In this document: positions 54,409 to 63,871 of the stretch, in pieces
Position numbering within the stretch: position 1 is the stretch's first letter
Layout: each line of letters begins with the position of its first letter
Assembly: GCA_037953745.1 (NCBI GenBank)
Contig: JBAKBP010000183.1
Span: 62,001-126,000, forward strand
Length of the DNA: 64,000 nucleotides
Origin: Lithodes maja
Lineage: Eukaryota; Arthropoda; Malacostraca; Decapoda; Lithodidae
Reading direction: 5' to 3'
Notes under the pieces: generated by a model
The model's database searches: none
What the model was told of the DNA's origin: nothing
Seen by the model: the letters and a program-made list of their open reading frames with translations, nothing else
Translations under genes and position numbers: made by a program

Positions 54409-56082
54409 ACCAGGGCAGTGGTAGAGACTGTGACAAATTTTAGTTGGAGACTAAACACAAGTGAAGAACTGAAACATATAAGATTAAAGAAGGATTTGAG
54501 CATAGAACAAAGAAAACAAAATAAAGGAACTACAGGAAAAGGCTGATGAGGAAAATGGAAAGTTGGGTGAGGAGGATAAGAAGTTTTTCTGGAGAGTGAG
54601 GGACGGGAAATTGAGGAAGTGGTTTATAAGAATGGAAGGGAGAGGGAGAGCAGGGAGGGAAGAGACTGTGACAGAAGTTGTGGCAGAGGTGGAGAGCAGG
54701 GTGGAAGCATCTCGGGGAGAGGCAGAAGAAGCTGCAGACCCAGTAGTGTGAGGGGGGGAGTAGGGCACGGACAGGAGGAGCGCGATGATGTAGCTGCTGA
54801 AGGAATGGTAGAAAGATTAAGGATTATGTTTAGTAATGTGGATGTGTTTACCCAGGACAAGAAAAGAGAACTGATATGCAGGTTGGAGGATGAAGAGGAA
54901 AAACCTGATGTCATAGCCTTACAAGAAGTAAGACCAAAAAATGCTAAATTGAAAGGGTGGAGTATAGTTTGGAGGGTTTTGAGTTGTACGAGAGGAATGC
55001 TATTAGAGCAGAGGTTGGAAGAGGACTGTTTATTTATGTAAGAAAAGAGCTCAAGGTAAATGAGGTGGATATGAGACAGCAGTATTGTGAGTATTTGTGT
55101 ATTGAAGTAAAATGTACAAGAGGGTCAATTCAAATTGCCTCTATATATAGAAGCCCAAATAATAGTAGGGAAGAGGATGATAACCTACTGAAAGCAATGG
55201 AGGAAATAGATAATAGAGAGAACAAATATAAGATTTTGATTGGTGATTTCAATTTGCCAAGGATCAACTGGGCAAATTGTACTACTCCAGCGGGACAGTG
55301 TAGCCTGGAAAACAAGTTTATAGAGAAAGTGAGAGATTGTTTTTTAACGCAACATATTACAGAGATGACAAGATATAGAGATGGGACGCAGGGGAGTGTA
55401 CTTTATTTGATTTTTAGCAATGAGGAGGATATAGTGGAACATGTCAATGTGGATAGCCCTATAGGTCGTAGTGACCATGCCTGTATAAGCTTTAGTTGCA
55501 ATATTAAAACAGAGAGGGATAATAGAAGCAATACAAAAATATACATGTATGATAGAGCAGATTATGAGCTGCTAAGACGGTGTTTGGACATTGACTGGGG
55601 GGAATACTTGAACGGTGAAGACGCTGAAGGAATGTGGAGAAAAATTAGAGTCAAACTGGAGAATGCTGTATCCAAAAGTGTACCAGTAAGGGAATATAAG
55701 GATAAAACAAAATTGAGGAAAAGAACGAACCCATAATTGCCAATGAAAAGAAAACTTTGGACATTGATTAGAAGAAAGAAACGATTGTGGGAAAGACTAA
55801 AATTGTTAAAAAAGAAAAGGGGGTCTAGTATAGAAGCTAAAGAAGTGGATTTGGAACGCAGACAAATAAACAATAAAACAAGGTGGGAGACAAGGAGGGG
55901 GGTGAAGGAGAGGGAGAGAGAGATTGCTAGAAATGTGAAGGATAATCCAAAAATATTCTGGAAGTACATTCAGGAAAAGTTAACAAGAAGAGTAGGGGAT
56001 CCCAGAGCTGGTAGGGGGGTTGAATGATGGGAGTAGAGCGGAGACTGATAAGGAGAAAGCAGAGGTGCTGGGGAAATACTCC
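54403..56082 (+). mobile_element. CR1-like LINE (family B), 5' half fragment
   Basis: 54403-54700 holds the end of ORF1 (FSWRLN, KHIRLKKDLS, then a frameshift, DEENGKLGEEDKKFFWRVRD). ORF2 follows: MFSNVDVFTQDKKRELICRL, IALQEVRPKNA, then a frame shift near 54950, ILIGDFNLPRINW, GRSDHACISF. A stop at 55734-55736 and another frame break near 55990 precede the abrupt end in the linker before RT. About 95 percent alike to the intact copy in the shared part. Confidence 0.85.
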
Positions 56083-56336
56083 AGGTCGGTTAGTTTGGTT
56101 TTTCGGCTCCCTCTCTTCTTGGTGTCTTCCCCCGCCCTAGGGCACGGGTTCTTCCCCCGCTCTGGGTCGGTCCTACTTGTCTCTGAGGTGCTTTGGTAAG
56201 GTTCTAGTGGCTGTGGCCCACTCTGGAGCGTCTCGGTGTCCGCTCCAGGGCGTGTTTACCCGCCCTACGGCGGCGTGTGTTTCATGGTTTTTTGGCTGTC
56301 CTGTTGTCCCGCCCCCGACCGGAGGGTGCCTTGATT
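56083..56336. other. GC-rich DNA, not recognised
   Basis: About 250 bp, pyrimidine- and G-rich, between the two family-B LINE pieces that point toward each other. Palindromic GGAGCGTCTC..GTCCGCTCC near 56225-56250. No ORF of note and no match elsewhere in the window. Confidence 0.3.
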
Positions 56337-57465
56337 CTTACAGTTTCTTACAGTTTCTTACAGTAGATCCTCTGGAAAAAGGCAAACTATGCCTGTGTAT
56401 CCAGCTCAGTACCAGTACTTGCACTGCTGCGGTCGTTCACGGTGTTGGCGGCGGCGGTAGCAGACGCAACATTTTTACTATTCTGTATTTTTGTTTTATA
56501 ATCAAACTTCAAATCTTGTCTTCCCCATGCTTTATCAAGATTACTTTCAAACTCCCTTATTGATTCGGAATCGACTACATACTGGGGCAGTGCGTTCCAC
56601 TCATTTACCACTCTATCACAAAATGAGTTCTTTGCCTTCTCAAGCCTATTTCTTTCTTTGTAAATTTTCTTAGTGTCCTCTCGTTCTTGTTCCCTCCCGC
56701 ATCAAGAAGATACCTTCACACACATCCTCATCGTACTTTCCTGACACTATCTTAAAAGTCTCTATCATATCCCCTCTCTTTCTCCTATATGCCAGTGTCG
56801 GAAGCCCCAGTGTCCTCAACCTCTGCTCATAGCCCGCGTTCTTCAACGTTGGTACCAGCTTGCTAGCTCTCCTCTGCACTTTCTCCACTGCTTCTATATC
56901 CTTTACCATATATGGAGCCCACACCTGGTTCGCATATTCCAGGTGCGGCCTAACCAGCGCTGTATAGAGATTCCTGAAGATTTCTTCGTCAAGTGACACA
57001 AATGTCCTCCTTATCAGCCCTACAATTCTATTGGCTTTGTTTATCTTTTCCGCTAAATGTTCTGAGAAATTTAACTTATTGTCTATCACTACTCCTATAT
57101 CCTTTTCTGCATTCACTTCCTCCATCGCTTCATACATACTGTATCCTACCTTGTCTATCTTGCTGGTCCCAATCCGCATGTACTTGCATTTCTTTGGATG
57201 AAAAGGCATTAACCAATGCTCAGACCATCCCTTCATGCCCTCCACATCTCCTTGAAGCAAACCCATATCTTCCTTACTCCTCACTCTTCTATACAGCTTA
57301 GTGTCATCTGCATACAGGTATACCTCACTTCCATTAGTTATAACTTCAGGCAAGTCGTTGATAAATATAACGAACAGCAGTGGTCCCAACACAGATCCCT
57401 GAGGTACCCCACTTGTAATTTCCCTCCACCCCGAGCCTATTCCATTCACCAGTACCCTCTGTCTG
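56337..57465 (-). mobile_element. CR1-like LINE (family B), 3' half fragment
   Basis: Minus strand from VNGIGSGWREITSGVPQGSV through LYADDTKLY to the C-terminus EFESNLDKAWGRQDLKF and the (ACTGTAAGAA)3 tail at about 56337-56365. One small deletion near 56670 breaks the frame after MREGTRTRGH. 5' truncation at 57465. Separate from the 54403 fragment: the tail faces it, so a 5' inversion of one insertion does not explain the pair. Confidence 0.85.
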
Positions 57466-57518
57466 CACTGATACTAGGTACAGCACAAATTCAATCCCAA
57501 TAATATCTTCCCATTAAC

Positions 57519-57585
57519 ATATCGGGATTTGAACCCGGGTCCATTGGATTACCAATCCAGTGGCATGACCACTCCACCACACCAA
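57519..57585 (-). tRNA. tRNA-like sequence (anticodon-loop GGT, Thr-like), pseudogene or SINE head
   Basis: The minus strand shows a D arm (GTGG/CCAC), an anticodon arm with 7-nt loop TTGGTAA (anticodon GGT), a variable loop and a T arm with loop TTCAAAT. The acceptor stem does not pair well, position 26 is missing and the T stem has a mismatch. More likely a tRNA-derived retroposon head than a working tRNA-Thr gene. It sits exactly between two LINE fragments. Confidence 0.5.
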
Positions 57586-58498
57586 TCATGTTTTTGGTTT
57601 TCATCAACGACCTTCAAATGGCAATAGGCTCATATATATCTATGTTTGCTGATGATGCAAAATTAATGAAGCATATTACAAGTAGGAGTAGTTGTGAAGA
57701 ATTACAGAGAGACCTAGATAAGTTATATGAGTGGAGTCAAACTTGGAAAATGGAATTCAACACGAGTAAGTGTCAGGTTCTTGAGATGGGAAAAAGTAAA
57801 TATAGACCTTCTTGGGGATATAAAATAGGAGATGAAATAATTAGTAAAGCTGTGAAAGCAAAAGACCTAGGGGTAGTTGTGGCAGACAGCTTGTCACCTG
57901 AACAGCATATAAATAAAATAACTGGTGAAACCTATGCAGTGTTGACTAACATGAGAATAGCTCTGAATTATTTAGATGAAGAGATGTTAGCAAAAATAAT
58001 AGGGACAATAATACGACCAAGACTGGAGTATGCAGCAGTGGTGTGGTCTCCACACCTTATAAAACATAATAAAAAACTGGAAAGAGTTCAGAGAGTTGCC
58101 ACTAAGATGATAGCTAGCCTTAGAGACCTGCCTTATGAGGAAAGATTGGAGAGGCTAAAGCTGCCAACGCTGAGGGAGAGGAGAGAGAGAGGTGACATGA
58201 TCATGATGTTGAAGTGTGTGAAAGGTTTTGAGAAGATCGACAAGGGAGATTTTGTGGTGAGGGACGAGGGAAGAACCAGGGGTCATGATTGTAAGTTGAG
58301 GAAAGTTATATGTAAGTCTGATGTAAGAAAGTTCAGCTTTGAGTGTTGGAATAAGTTGGATGGGGAGGTGGTGGGAGCAAGAAATATCCAAACTTTTAAA
58401 GCAAAATTGGATAAATGTAGAGAGAGAGACAGGACAACACGAGCTTAGGCTCAAATCCTGTATACTACAATTAGGTGAGTACAATTAGGTGAGTACAC
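57586..58498 (+). mobile_element. CR1-like LINE (family A), 3' fragment
   Basis: The 286-codon frame (57588-58448) starts MFLVFINDLQMAIGSYISMF, then FADDAKLM (catalytic pair), ALNYLDEEMLAKIIG, LEYAAVVWSPHL and ends DRTTRA. 3' UTR with TACAATTAGGTGAG repeats (58465-58496). Matches 17025-17450 plus 18388-18816 of the first copy, and shows that region without the RTE insertion. 5'-truncated beside the tRNA-like sequence. Confidence 0.85.
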
Positions 58499-58915
58499 CT
58501 CCATTCTTTATTTGAGGAGCGTCGCTACATGAACAACACAATTAGGAACCACCTGTCTGCCATTCGCGAGCCTTTTGAGACCCTCACGGGGTTGGTCGTT
58601 CCTCGGCATGAACTGGAGTTCTTCATGCGAGCCTGCTTTCGGCTCAGACTGCCCCGCGTCCAATTCCCCCTCAGTGGTCTCTGGCGGCGGCTCTCAGGAG
58701 GCTCTCGTCTGCGGCCTACACTCTTCACCCCACACCTGACAGATTACTTGCCAAGACACTGTTTCTGCTAGCTTTCGCTACGGGTGAGGGGGTCTCGGAG
58801 TTGGCTGCCATGTCTCGGGCCCAGAACTGCTTGCGGTTTGCTCCCATCCTCGGGTCGGTACCTTTGGCTCCGTCTGTTAATTTTCTTGCAAAGAACGAAC
58901 GAGAGGTACACGTGT
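58499..58915 (+). pseudogene. DIRS (D) tyrosine recombinase, N-terminal half
   Basis: Reads TIRNHLSAIREPFETL..VVPRHELEFFMRACFRLR, and after a frame slip AFATGEGVSELAAMSRAQNC, the first-Arg block, but with Gly in place of the catalytic Arg. Then LAKNEREVHVF, cut by a TTAA insertion. The continuation at 60922 restores the frame. A distinct lineage from D1/D2, closer to lineage B in its C-terminus. Confidence 0.75.
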
Positions 58916-59120
58916 TTAACCCTTAGACCCCGGGTGGTACACGTGTGTACCATTTTTTTTTGGCCCGAGGAACCCGGGTGGTACAACACTGTACCATTGC
59001 TTGCGTGTGTGCTTTCGAATGGCGCGCGTAAAAATTTCGCTCCGTGGTCACCAGGCGTCGCTAGGCGACGCCACCAGACAGCATGTACGCCACCAAAACA
59101 GTCTCTACCCTGCCGCCAAC

Positions 59121-60176
59121 ATGGATACTAGCCCAAAAAGTTATTCCCTTGTGTCCGATTCTACGCTCCCTTCGACGCCTGCCCATGTTCGTCGCGCCCT
59201 AACGCAAAGGCACGTACAAGATGCGTTGACTCCCGGAGGTATTGAGATAGCTTTGAGGAGTTATGAACGTGGTGAAGGCCAAAATAGTGTTGATGAGTTG
59301 GGTAGTGATAGCTCCGAGTCTTATCAGTCTCACTATAGTGAAGATTTTGACGATGTAGACGAAATCCATGAAAGATACGCCTTTTTTAGTGGATTTGACC
59401 ATGACGATGAAAGTGATGATAGTGAGGCTGAGCGGGAGGCTGAGGTTGACCCGCCATTGTCTTCCTTATCTACCCACGCCACCCAAGTTGCCCCAGGCTC
59501 CCGCCATTCTTCCCCACCACCACCAGCACTCCCTAGGGTTGAGGACCCCCCACTTTCGGCCTATTTACCCACTCCTTCCCCACCTCGCCGACCTACACGC
59601 CGCCCACGCATCATTCGTTCCCCGCGAGATTATGAGGGGGGCTCTGAAGAAGAAGGGCACCTCACAGATGACTCTGGCCATGATTACCTGGGTCCACCGT
59701 CAGGGCAAGATGACGGCTCTGACGACAACGACGATGACGACGACTTTATGGACATCGACGACCCTCAACCCAGACGCTTTGCCCAGGGCCGTCGTGCTCC
59801 TGGCCGCCCTGGCCGCCGGGCTGGCCGCCGGGCTGGGCCTGGGCGCCGTCGCGCTCCTGGCCGCCCTAGGGTGCGCGCCGCCAAAGTTCGTGGGCGTGCT
59901 GCCCCCGCTCTAGCTCCACAGAGGGCAGTGGCACAACCTGGGCGCCCCGTTCAGGACCGCCTGCAGTGTGCACAGTATCTAAATGTGCACAAGCTCTGTT
60001 ACCTGCCTCTGGAACGAGATGGAGTCACCATTAGCAGAAGGCGGTGCCATGTCTGCTGGAACAGCCAGGTGAGGCCGAGGAAGCACAAAAAGACCACCAT
60101 GCAGTGTGTGGAGTGCCAGGTGTCACTATGTACTATACCGTGCTTTGCTGAATACCACAGCAAGCAGGAGTACTAA
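59121..60176 (+). CDS. piggyBac-derived protein without DDE/D domain (N-terminus plus Cys-rich domain)
   Basis: 351 codons from MDTSPKSYSLVSD, a start conserved with the copy at 9912 (an upstream in-frame ATG at 59001 gives 391). Residues about 1-110: conserved piggyBac-type head (TPAHVRRALTQRH, TPGGIEIALRSYERGEG) and an acidic Ser-rich stretch. About 110-245: Pro-rich, then a DDNDDDDDFMDIDDP acidic run. About 245-290: Arg/Gly/Pro repeats (GRRAPGRPGRRAG) resembling AT-hooks. About 295-350: C-terminal Cys-rich domain CHVCWNSQ, CVECQVSLCTIPCFAEYH, which in piggyBac transposases binds the element ends. The roughly 350-residue catalytic domain is missing. Predicted DNA-binding but not catalytic; it could act as a repressor or be non-functional. 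Confidence 0.75.
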   Translation: MDTSPKSYSLVSDSTLPSTPAHVRRALTQRHVQDALTPGGIEIALRSYERGEGQNSVDELGSDSSESYQSHYSEDFDDVDEIHERYAFFSGFDHDDESDDSEAEREAEVDPPLSSLSTHATQVAPGSRHSSPPPPALPRVEDPPLSAYLPTPSPPRRPTRRPRIIRSPRDYEGGSEEEGHLTDDSGHDYLGPPSGQDDGSDDNDDDDDFMDIDDPQPRRFAQGRRAPGRPGRRAGRRAGPGRRRAPGRPRVRAAKVRGRAAPALAPQRAVAQPGRPVQDRLQCAQYLNVHKLCYLPLERDGVTISRRRCHVCWNSQVRPRKHKKTTMQCVECQVSLCTIPCFAEYHSKQEY

Positions 60177-60917
60177 CTAATAATCATAGTGAAAGTACCA
60201 AAGACTGACAATATGTATGTATATAGGCAACAAGTGGAAATAAAACAATGTACAGGTGTATTGTGATAAAAAAATCATGTATTATGAAAACATATATAAA
60301 TAAGTGAAAAAAGACACAATAAATTGTATATAAAACGTTTACAAAGCATATAACTAAGTGAAAGTGACACATGACATAATAGATGGCCAAAGTATAATAA
60401 ACACCTGTGATAACGAATAATCAGTGCCTAATATAACAATAACCTACCTCAATTACTCATAAAAACTACGGTATCGAGTGAAAATGTGAAATATTTGTTA
60501 CAATCATAGCCTAATAAACATATTTTATATAATTGGACTCCAAATAACTATAATAACATCACTATCAATACATAAAATCGCCTCCGGGAGGTAAAAGGTT
60601 TTGCGCGACGAGTGGCTAAGAAAACAGTAGGTTAGCCGAGCCGGGGCCTGGGCAAAGGCGACGCATCCGAACGCGGGATGATTTTCACGCATAAAAATCA
60701 CTCCACTTCCCGCGCTCACCATTATGCAATCACTTGGGCTAGAGACCTCTACTCAACGGCATTCTACACATGAAGGTTTGTGCTACATTTTTCTGTTTTT
60801 TTTATAACTTTGTGTAATGTATTTCAGGAGTAACATGTGAATCAACAGGGACCAAAATTCCTGAAAACCCCCGGACACAAAGTACAGTCACGATATTCCC
60901 TAGCCGGGGTCGGAGGG
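60177..60917 (+). other. 3' noncoding part of the piggyBac-family element
   Basis: AT-rich (60180-60560) then GC-richer, with CTACTCAACGGCATTCTACA (about 60748-60767) shared with the MITE at 26939-27426. No ORF. Ends in the terminal repeat. Confidence 0.6.
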
Positions 60918-60921
60918 TTAA

Positions 60922-61440
60922 GCCTTTCACAGTCCCCGCTCTTCAGCGCGGACATCGTCGTCACACGTTGTGCCCTGTTCTTTCACTTCATTCATATGTT
61001 CATTCCACTGTGCCGGGGTCGGGGTTGGCGCTATGGGTGGCGCCTAAGACCGGTAGGAGGTTGACCGAACGTGCTGTGGGACTACGCCTGTGTCGCGTCA
61101 TTGTGGATAGCAATCCTCTGGTTCGGGGTTCGGCGCATGACTTTAGGTCTTATGCGGCCACGCTCCGCTTCCTTCACAATCACTCCCTCCGGGATATTAC
61201 TGACACAGGGCTGTGGTCTTCCCCCAACACGTTTGTCTCCTCCTATCTGTCCATGTTCACAGACAGGCCGGGGCGTCTTTCTGTTGCGTTGGGCCAAAGA
61301 GTTACTTACGGGTATTCCTCTATGCTTGTCCTTCCCCCTACTATCTTTCTCCTATCCTGTCCGCTCCAATTTTGGGGGGAGGGGCTATGGGTTGCACATA
61401 CAATATATGTATGTAATGTCACCTAGGGTTAAGGACCTTA
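60922..61440 (+). pseudogene. DIRS (D) tyrosine recombinase, C-terminal half
   Basis: KPFTVPALQRG, then after frame slips LALWVAPKTGRRLTERA, SAHDFRSYAATLRFLHNHSL (His-x-x-Arg), ITDTGLWSSPNTFVSSYLSM (candidate Tyr), LSVALGQRV. Better preserved than its N-terminal half. Ends about 61300; the rest is 3' sequence. Confidence 0.75.
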
Positions 61441-61794
61441 CCTAGGCTTATGGATCTCGTTTTTAATTTCCTAAGTTACTACATTATATGTTTGAAATGT
61501 AGATGTTACTGGATGTATCATTATTTTCTTCCCATCGTCACATTCTGTTCGTTATGCATCACCCGCTTGTGTCATGTTCATGCATTGTCATTGGGGGTGT
61601 TTGTCCTACTGTTTTTACGAGTAGTCCAGAGAATTCAGTGTTCAGTCCCTTATCTACTGGGTGTCACTCATCACCTCCGGCACTTTTTATAATGTGCACG
61701 GTACTGTTAGCGATGTTTACACTTGGTCTTATCCGGTGTCGTACTTCCTACTTCACTCCAAAGTCATGTTCATGCATTGGCATTGGGGGTATTT
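61441..61794. other. DIRS (D) 3' region with a 32-bp direct repeat
   Basis: No supported gene. GTCATGTTCATGCATT followed by CATTGGGGGT occurs at about 61571-61603 and again at 61763-61790, directly before the D5 insertion point. Confidence 0.5.
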
Positions 61795-62411
61795 ATTAGT
61801 GGCCCCTCCATCATTGACGAACATGCCTATTACATAAGGCATCCTCTTCAAACACTAATCCGCCGTAGTTTGAATCTACCGCGCGGAGCATTTAAAAACT
61901 GAGGAGCCTTCATCATGAGCGCACGCGACCTCACTCATGGCTTCAGTCATTATGAATTGGGTTCTCACTACGAAAAAACTTTGTAAAAAATAAAAACAAA
62001 AAGAAAATAAGAATAACTATCTAATAAGCTTTCGATCATATCGTGGATGTACTTGTGTGGATCTCTGACCAGACGCTGATTCAGGCGTCATTCCTCCTTC
62101 TCTGCTCTGCGCTCAGCCTGCCCGGATGTGTCTCCCCACGCTCCGCTGGTTCCGCATTTGTTGCGTCCCTAGTGAGTTTTTTCTCATTTGTTTACTCCGG
62201 GATGTATCGAGTAAGGTTAGGATATGCGTAGCAGGAGTGTCCTGGGCTGGTTGCCCGCAGTGCAGTGTATTTTGGGTCGTGTGTTTGGGGCATCTATTTC
62301 GGATGTACCCTCGTGGTCCTGTTGTGGACATGTGAACTTTTTCACAGTTAGTTAGCTTGTGATGCAGGCGGCTTTCATTACGCGTTAATTATTGCTGCCT
62401 TTTATCTTTCT

Positions 62412-63812
62412 GATGAGGTAAGCTTTGCTTACTGACGTTCCCAGTGTATTTTTCTTCACTTAGTGAAGTTTTTTCTGGGTCCCGAGTCAGTCTTCCCTTT
62501 GCCGGAAGTATTTGCTACAGTGGTGTGTTGGCGGTGGTTCCTGTTGTGATATTTCCAGTGTTTTGTGTATATTTCAACATTTCTTATGACGTCTACTTAG
62601 GCCTAGCCAGCCGCTCGTAGCTTTGCCACATGTACAAGTGTTATTGTTTATTATTTATAAATATGCCCTACTGTGTCATGTGTATCCGGGTTTTAGTTGT
62701 GTATTGGCTAATTCCTCGGACTATGTTTGTTTCCTGGTTTAGTTGTGTATTGGCTAATTCCACGGATTATTGTGTGGACTTAGGTTAGTCGTGCGTGGCT
62801 TCCCTCGTGTCCGTTGTACGTTCAGATGGTGTCTGATCGGGGTGAGTTTCCTTCCGGCGGGTTTTTTCTCGGTTTCACCATAAAAAAAACCCGGCAGAGA
62901 GCCGTGTTGGGCCACACGTGGTTTTAACACAGGCTTGTGTCCCCGGCGATGAGGTGTCTGTGGCTCTCCAGGACTGCGTCTCTGTTGGTGCCTGGTTTCA
63001 GGCCCCCTTTGATTCCCGGCGGATTGGCTGTACCCATCTATAAAACGTTGTTCATGCGAACATACGTTATGTAGTTTTTCTACCAGGTTTTACAAAACCA
63101 CATGAAAAACCTAGCTGTTGTTAAGGGCTTTCCTCCCCGGCGATCTTTTACAAAGAAGTGGGGACAGGAACTTATGGGGTTAACGTTTTGACATCTCACC
63201 CGGCGGGTGTACCTTGGTAGGGTGGGATGAACAACTAAGTCATTCAGTTAGTTAACCAATCCATTTTTAAGTGATACTATATGTATCGCCGCCTTTATAC
63301 TTACGGCGATTGAAGGTTCAATTAGGGTTAACATCGTTTCTCACACCCGGCGGGTGCTCCTAGGTGGAGGAAATAAGGAATTTACAATTCAATTTCGATT
63401 TAACCACTTAATTTAGTGATACATTTAGGTATCGCCGCCTTCAAACTTACGGCGATCTTTTTGTGACAATTCGTTAGAAATCAGATCTCGTGTCAGCCTG
63501 CCCTGTGTTATTCTACTAAAATATTTCAAGGGCCGGCGTCTTTATGGGGGGTTGTTTTTGTTCCAAAATTGAATCTTGAGACAGTCACCACCAGAAAGAC
63601 TATAATCGCCATGCTGGACCGTTATATTATGTCAGAGGGTATTCTTCACTTTCTTCAAAAGATTTGTTTAGATATTCTGAACCCCGCCGCGTAGCGAGCT
63701 GTGATCGTTGTGTCATTACATCTCGTTATCCGGTGGGTTATTAACACTTGTGTGCGAACATGTTGGGTTAACCTTATGAGCATTAATTCCTGGAAATTTT
63801 CTTTTTTTCCAG
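62412..63812 (+). promoter_or_regulatory. predicted 5'-leader intron of DIRS D5
   Basis: Donor GATGAG|GTAAGC (GT at 62418-62419) and acceptor CTTTTTTTCCAG (AG at 63811-63812), with the conserved block GAGCATTAATTCC 25 nt upstream as a possible branch region. Splicing would place the left repeat about 60 nt before the gag ATG. The donor is conserved in D3 and C, the acceptor in D2, D4 and twice in D1. Confidence 0.45.
62454..63470 (+). repeat. palindrome ladder in the DIRS D5 leader
   Basis: Successive short perfect or near-perfect palindromes: CTTCACTTAGTGAAG (62454-62468), GTTTTTC..GAAAAAC enclosing GGTTTTACAAAACC (63074-63110, inner 63086-63099), CACCCGGCGGGTG (63197-63209 and 63344-63356), GATACTATATGTATC (63273-63287), CGCCG..CGGCG (63287-63308), ATTGAAGGTTCAAT (63309-63322), then GATACATTTAGGTATC and another CGCCG..CGGCG (about 63418-63456). 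The same series appears in D1, D2 and D3. Confidence 0.75.
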
Positions 63813-63871
63813 ATCTGGGCTCCGGCGGACCAATACAGACCCGGCGGTAGTTTTCCCCACCAGTCTCTGTC

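Larger units (their letters stand above)
50577..54410 (+). mobile_element. BEL/Pao LTR retrotransposon, 3'-truncated, degraded
   Basis: Primer-binding site TGGTGCCCAGACCTCGGG (50577-50594), gag, zinc knuckles, protease and RT in order on the plus strand. Truncated inside pol (after about 54400) by a family-B LINE; RNase H, integrase and the 3' LTR are absent. Internal stops (52861-52863, 53161-53163), a frameshift near 52235 and a SINE in gag make it defunct. Confidence 0.85.
58916..60921 (+). mobile_element. piggyBac-family transposon, 2.0 kb, complete ends
   Basis: TTAA on both sides (58916-58919 and 60918-60921). Terminal repeats TTAACCCTTAGACCCCGG and CCGGGGTCGGAGGGTTAA pair at 16 of 18 positions. 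Subterminal palindrome GGTACACGTGTGTACC (58934-58949). One ORF (59121-60176) lacking the catalytic region. Inserted in a DIRS recombinase codon pair; flanks CACGTG and AAGCCTTTC rejoin in frame at TTAA. Confidence 0.9.

Noticed and set aside
56082..56337. Family-B LINE pieces 54403-56082 and 56337-57465 as one insertion with 5' inversion
   Set aside because: In a twin-priming inversion the 5' part would lie upstream of the 3' part's start; here it lies beyond its tail, so two separate events are more likely.
59601..59920. Second frame rich in Leu/Ala opposite the Arg/Gly/Pro repeat
   Set aside because: Alternative-frame shadow of the GC-rich linker in the piggyBac-derived ORF.
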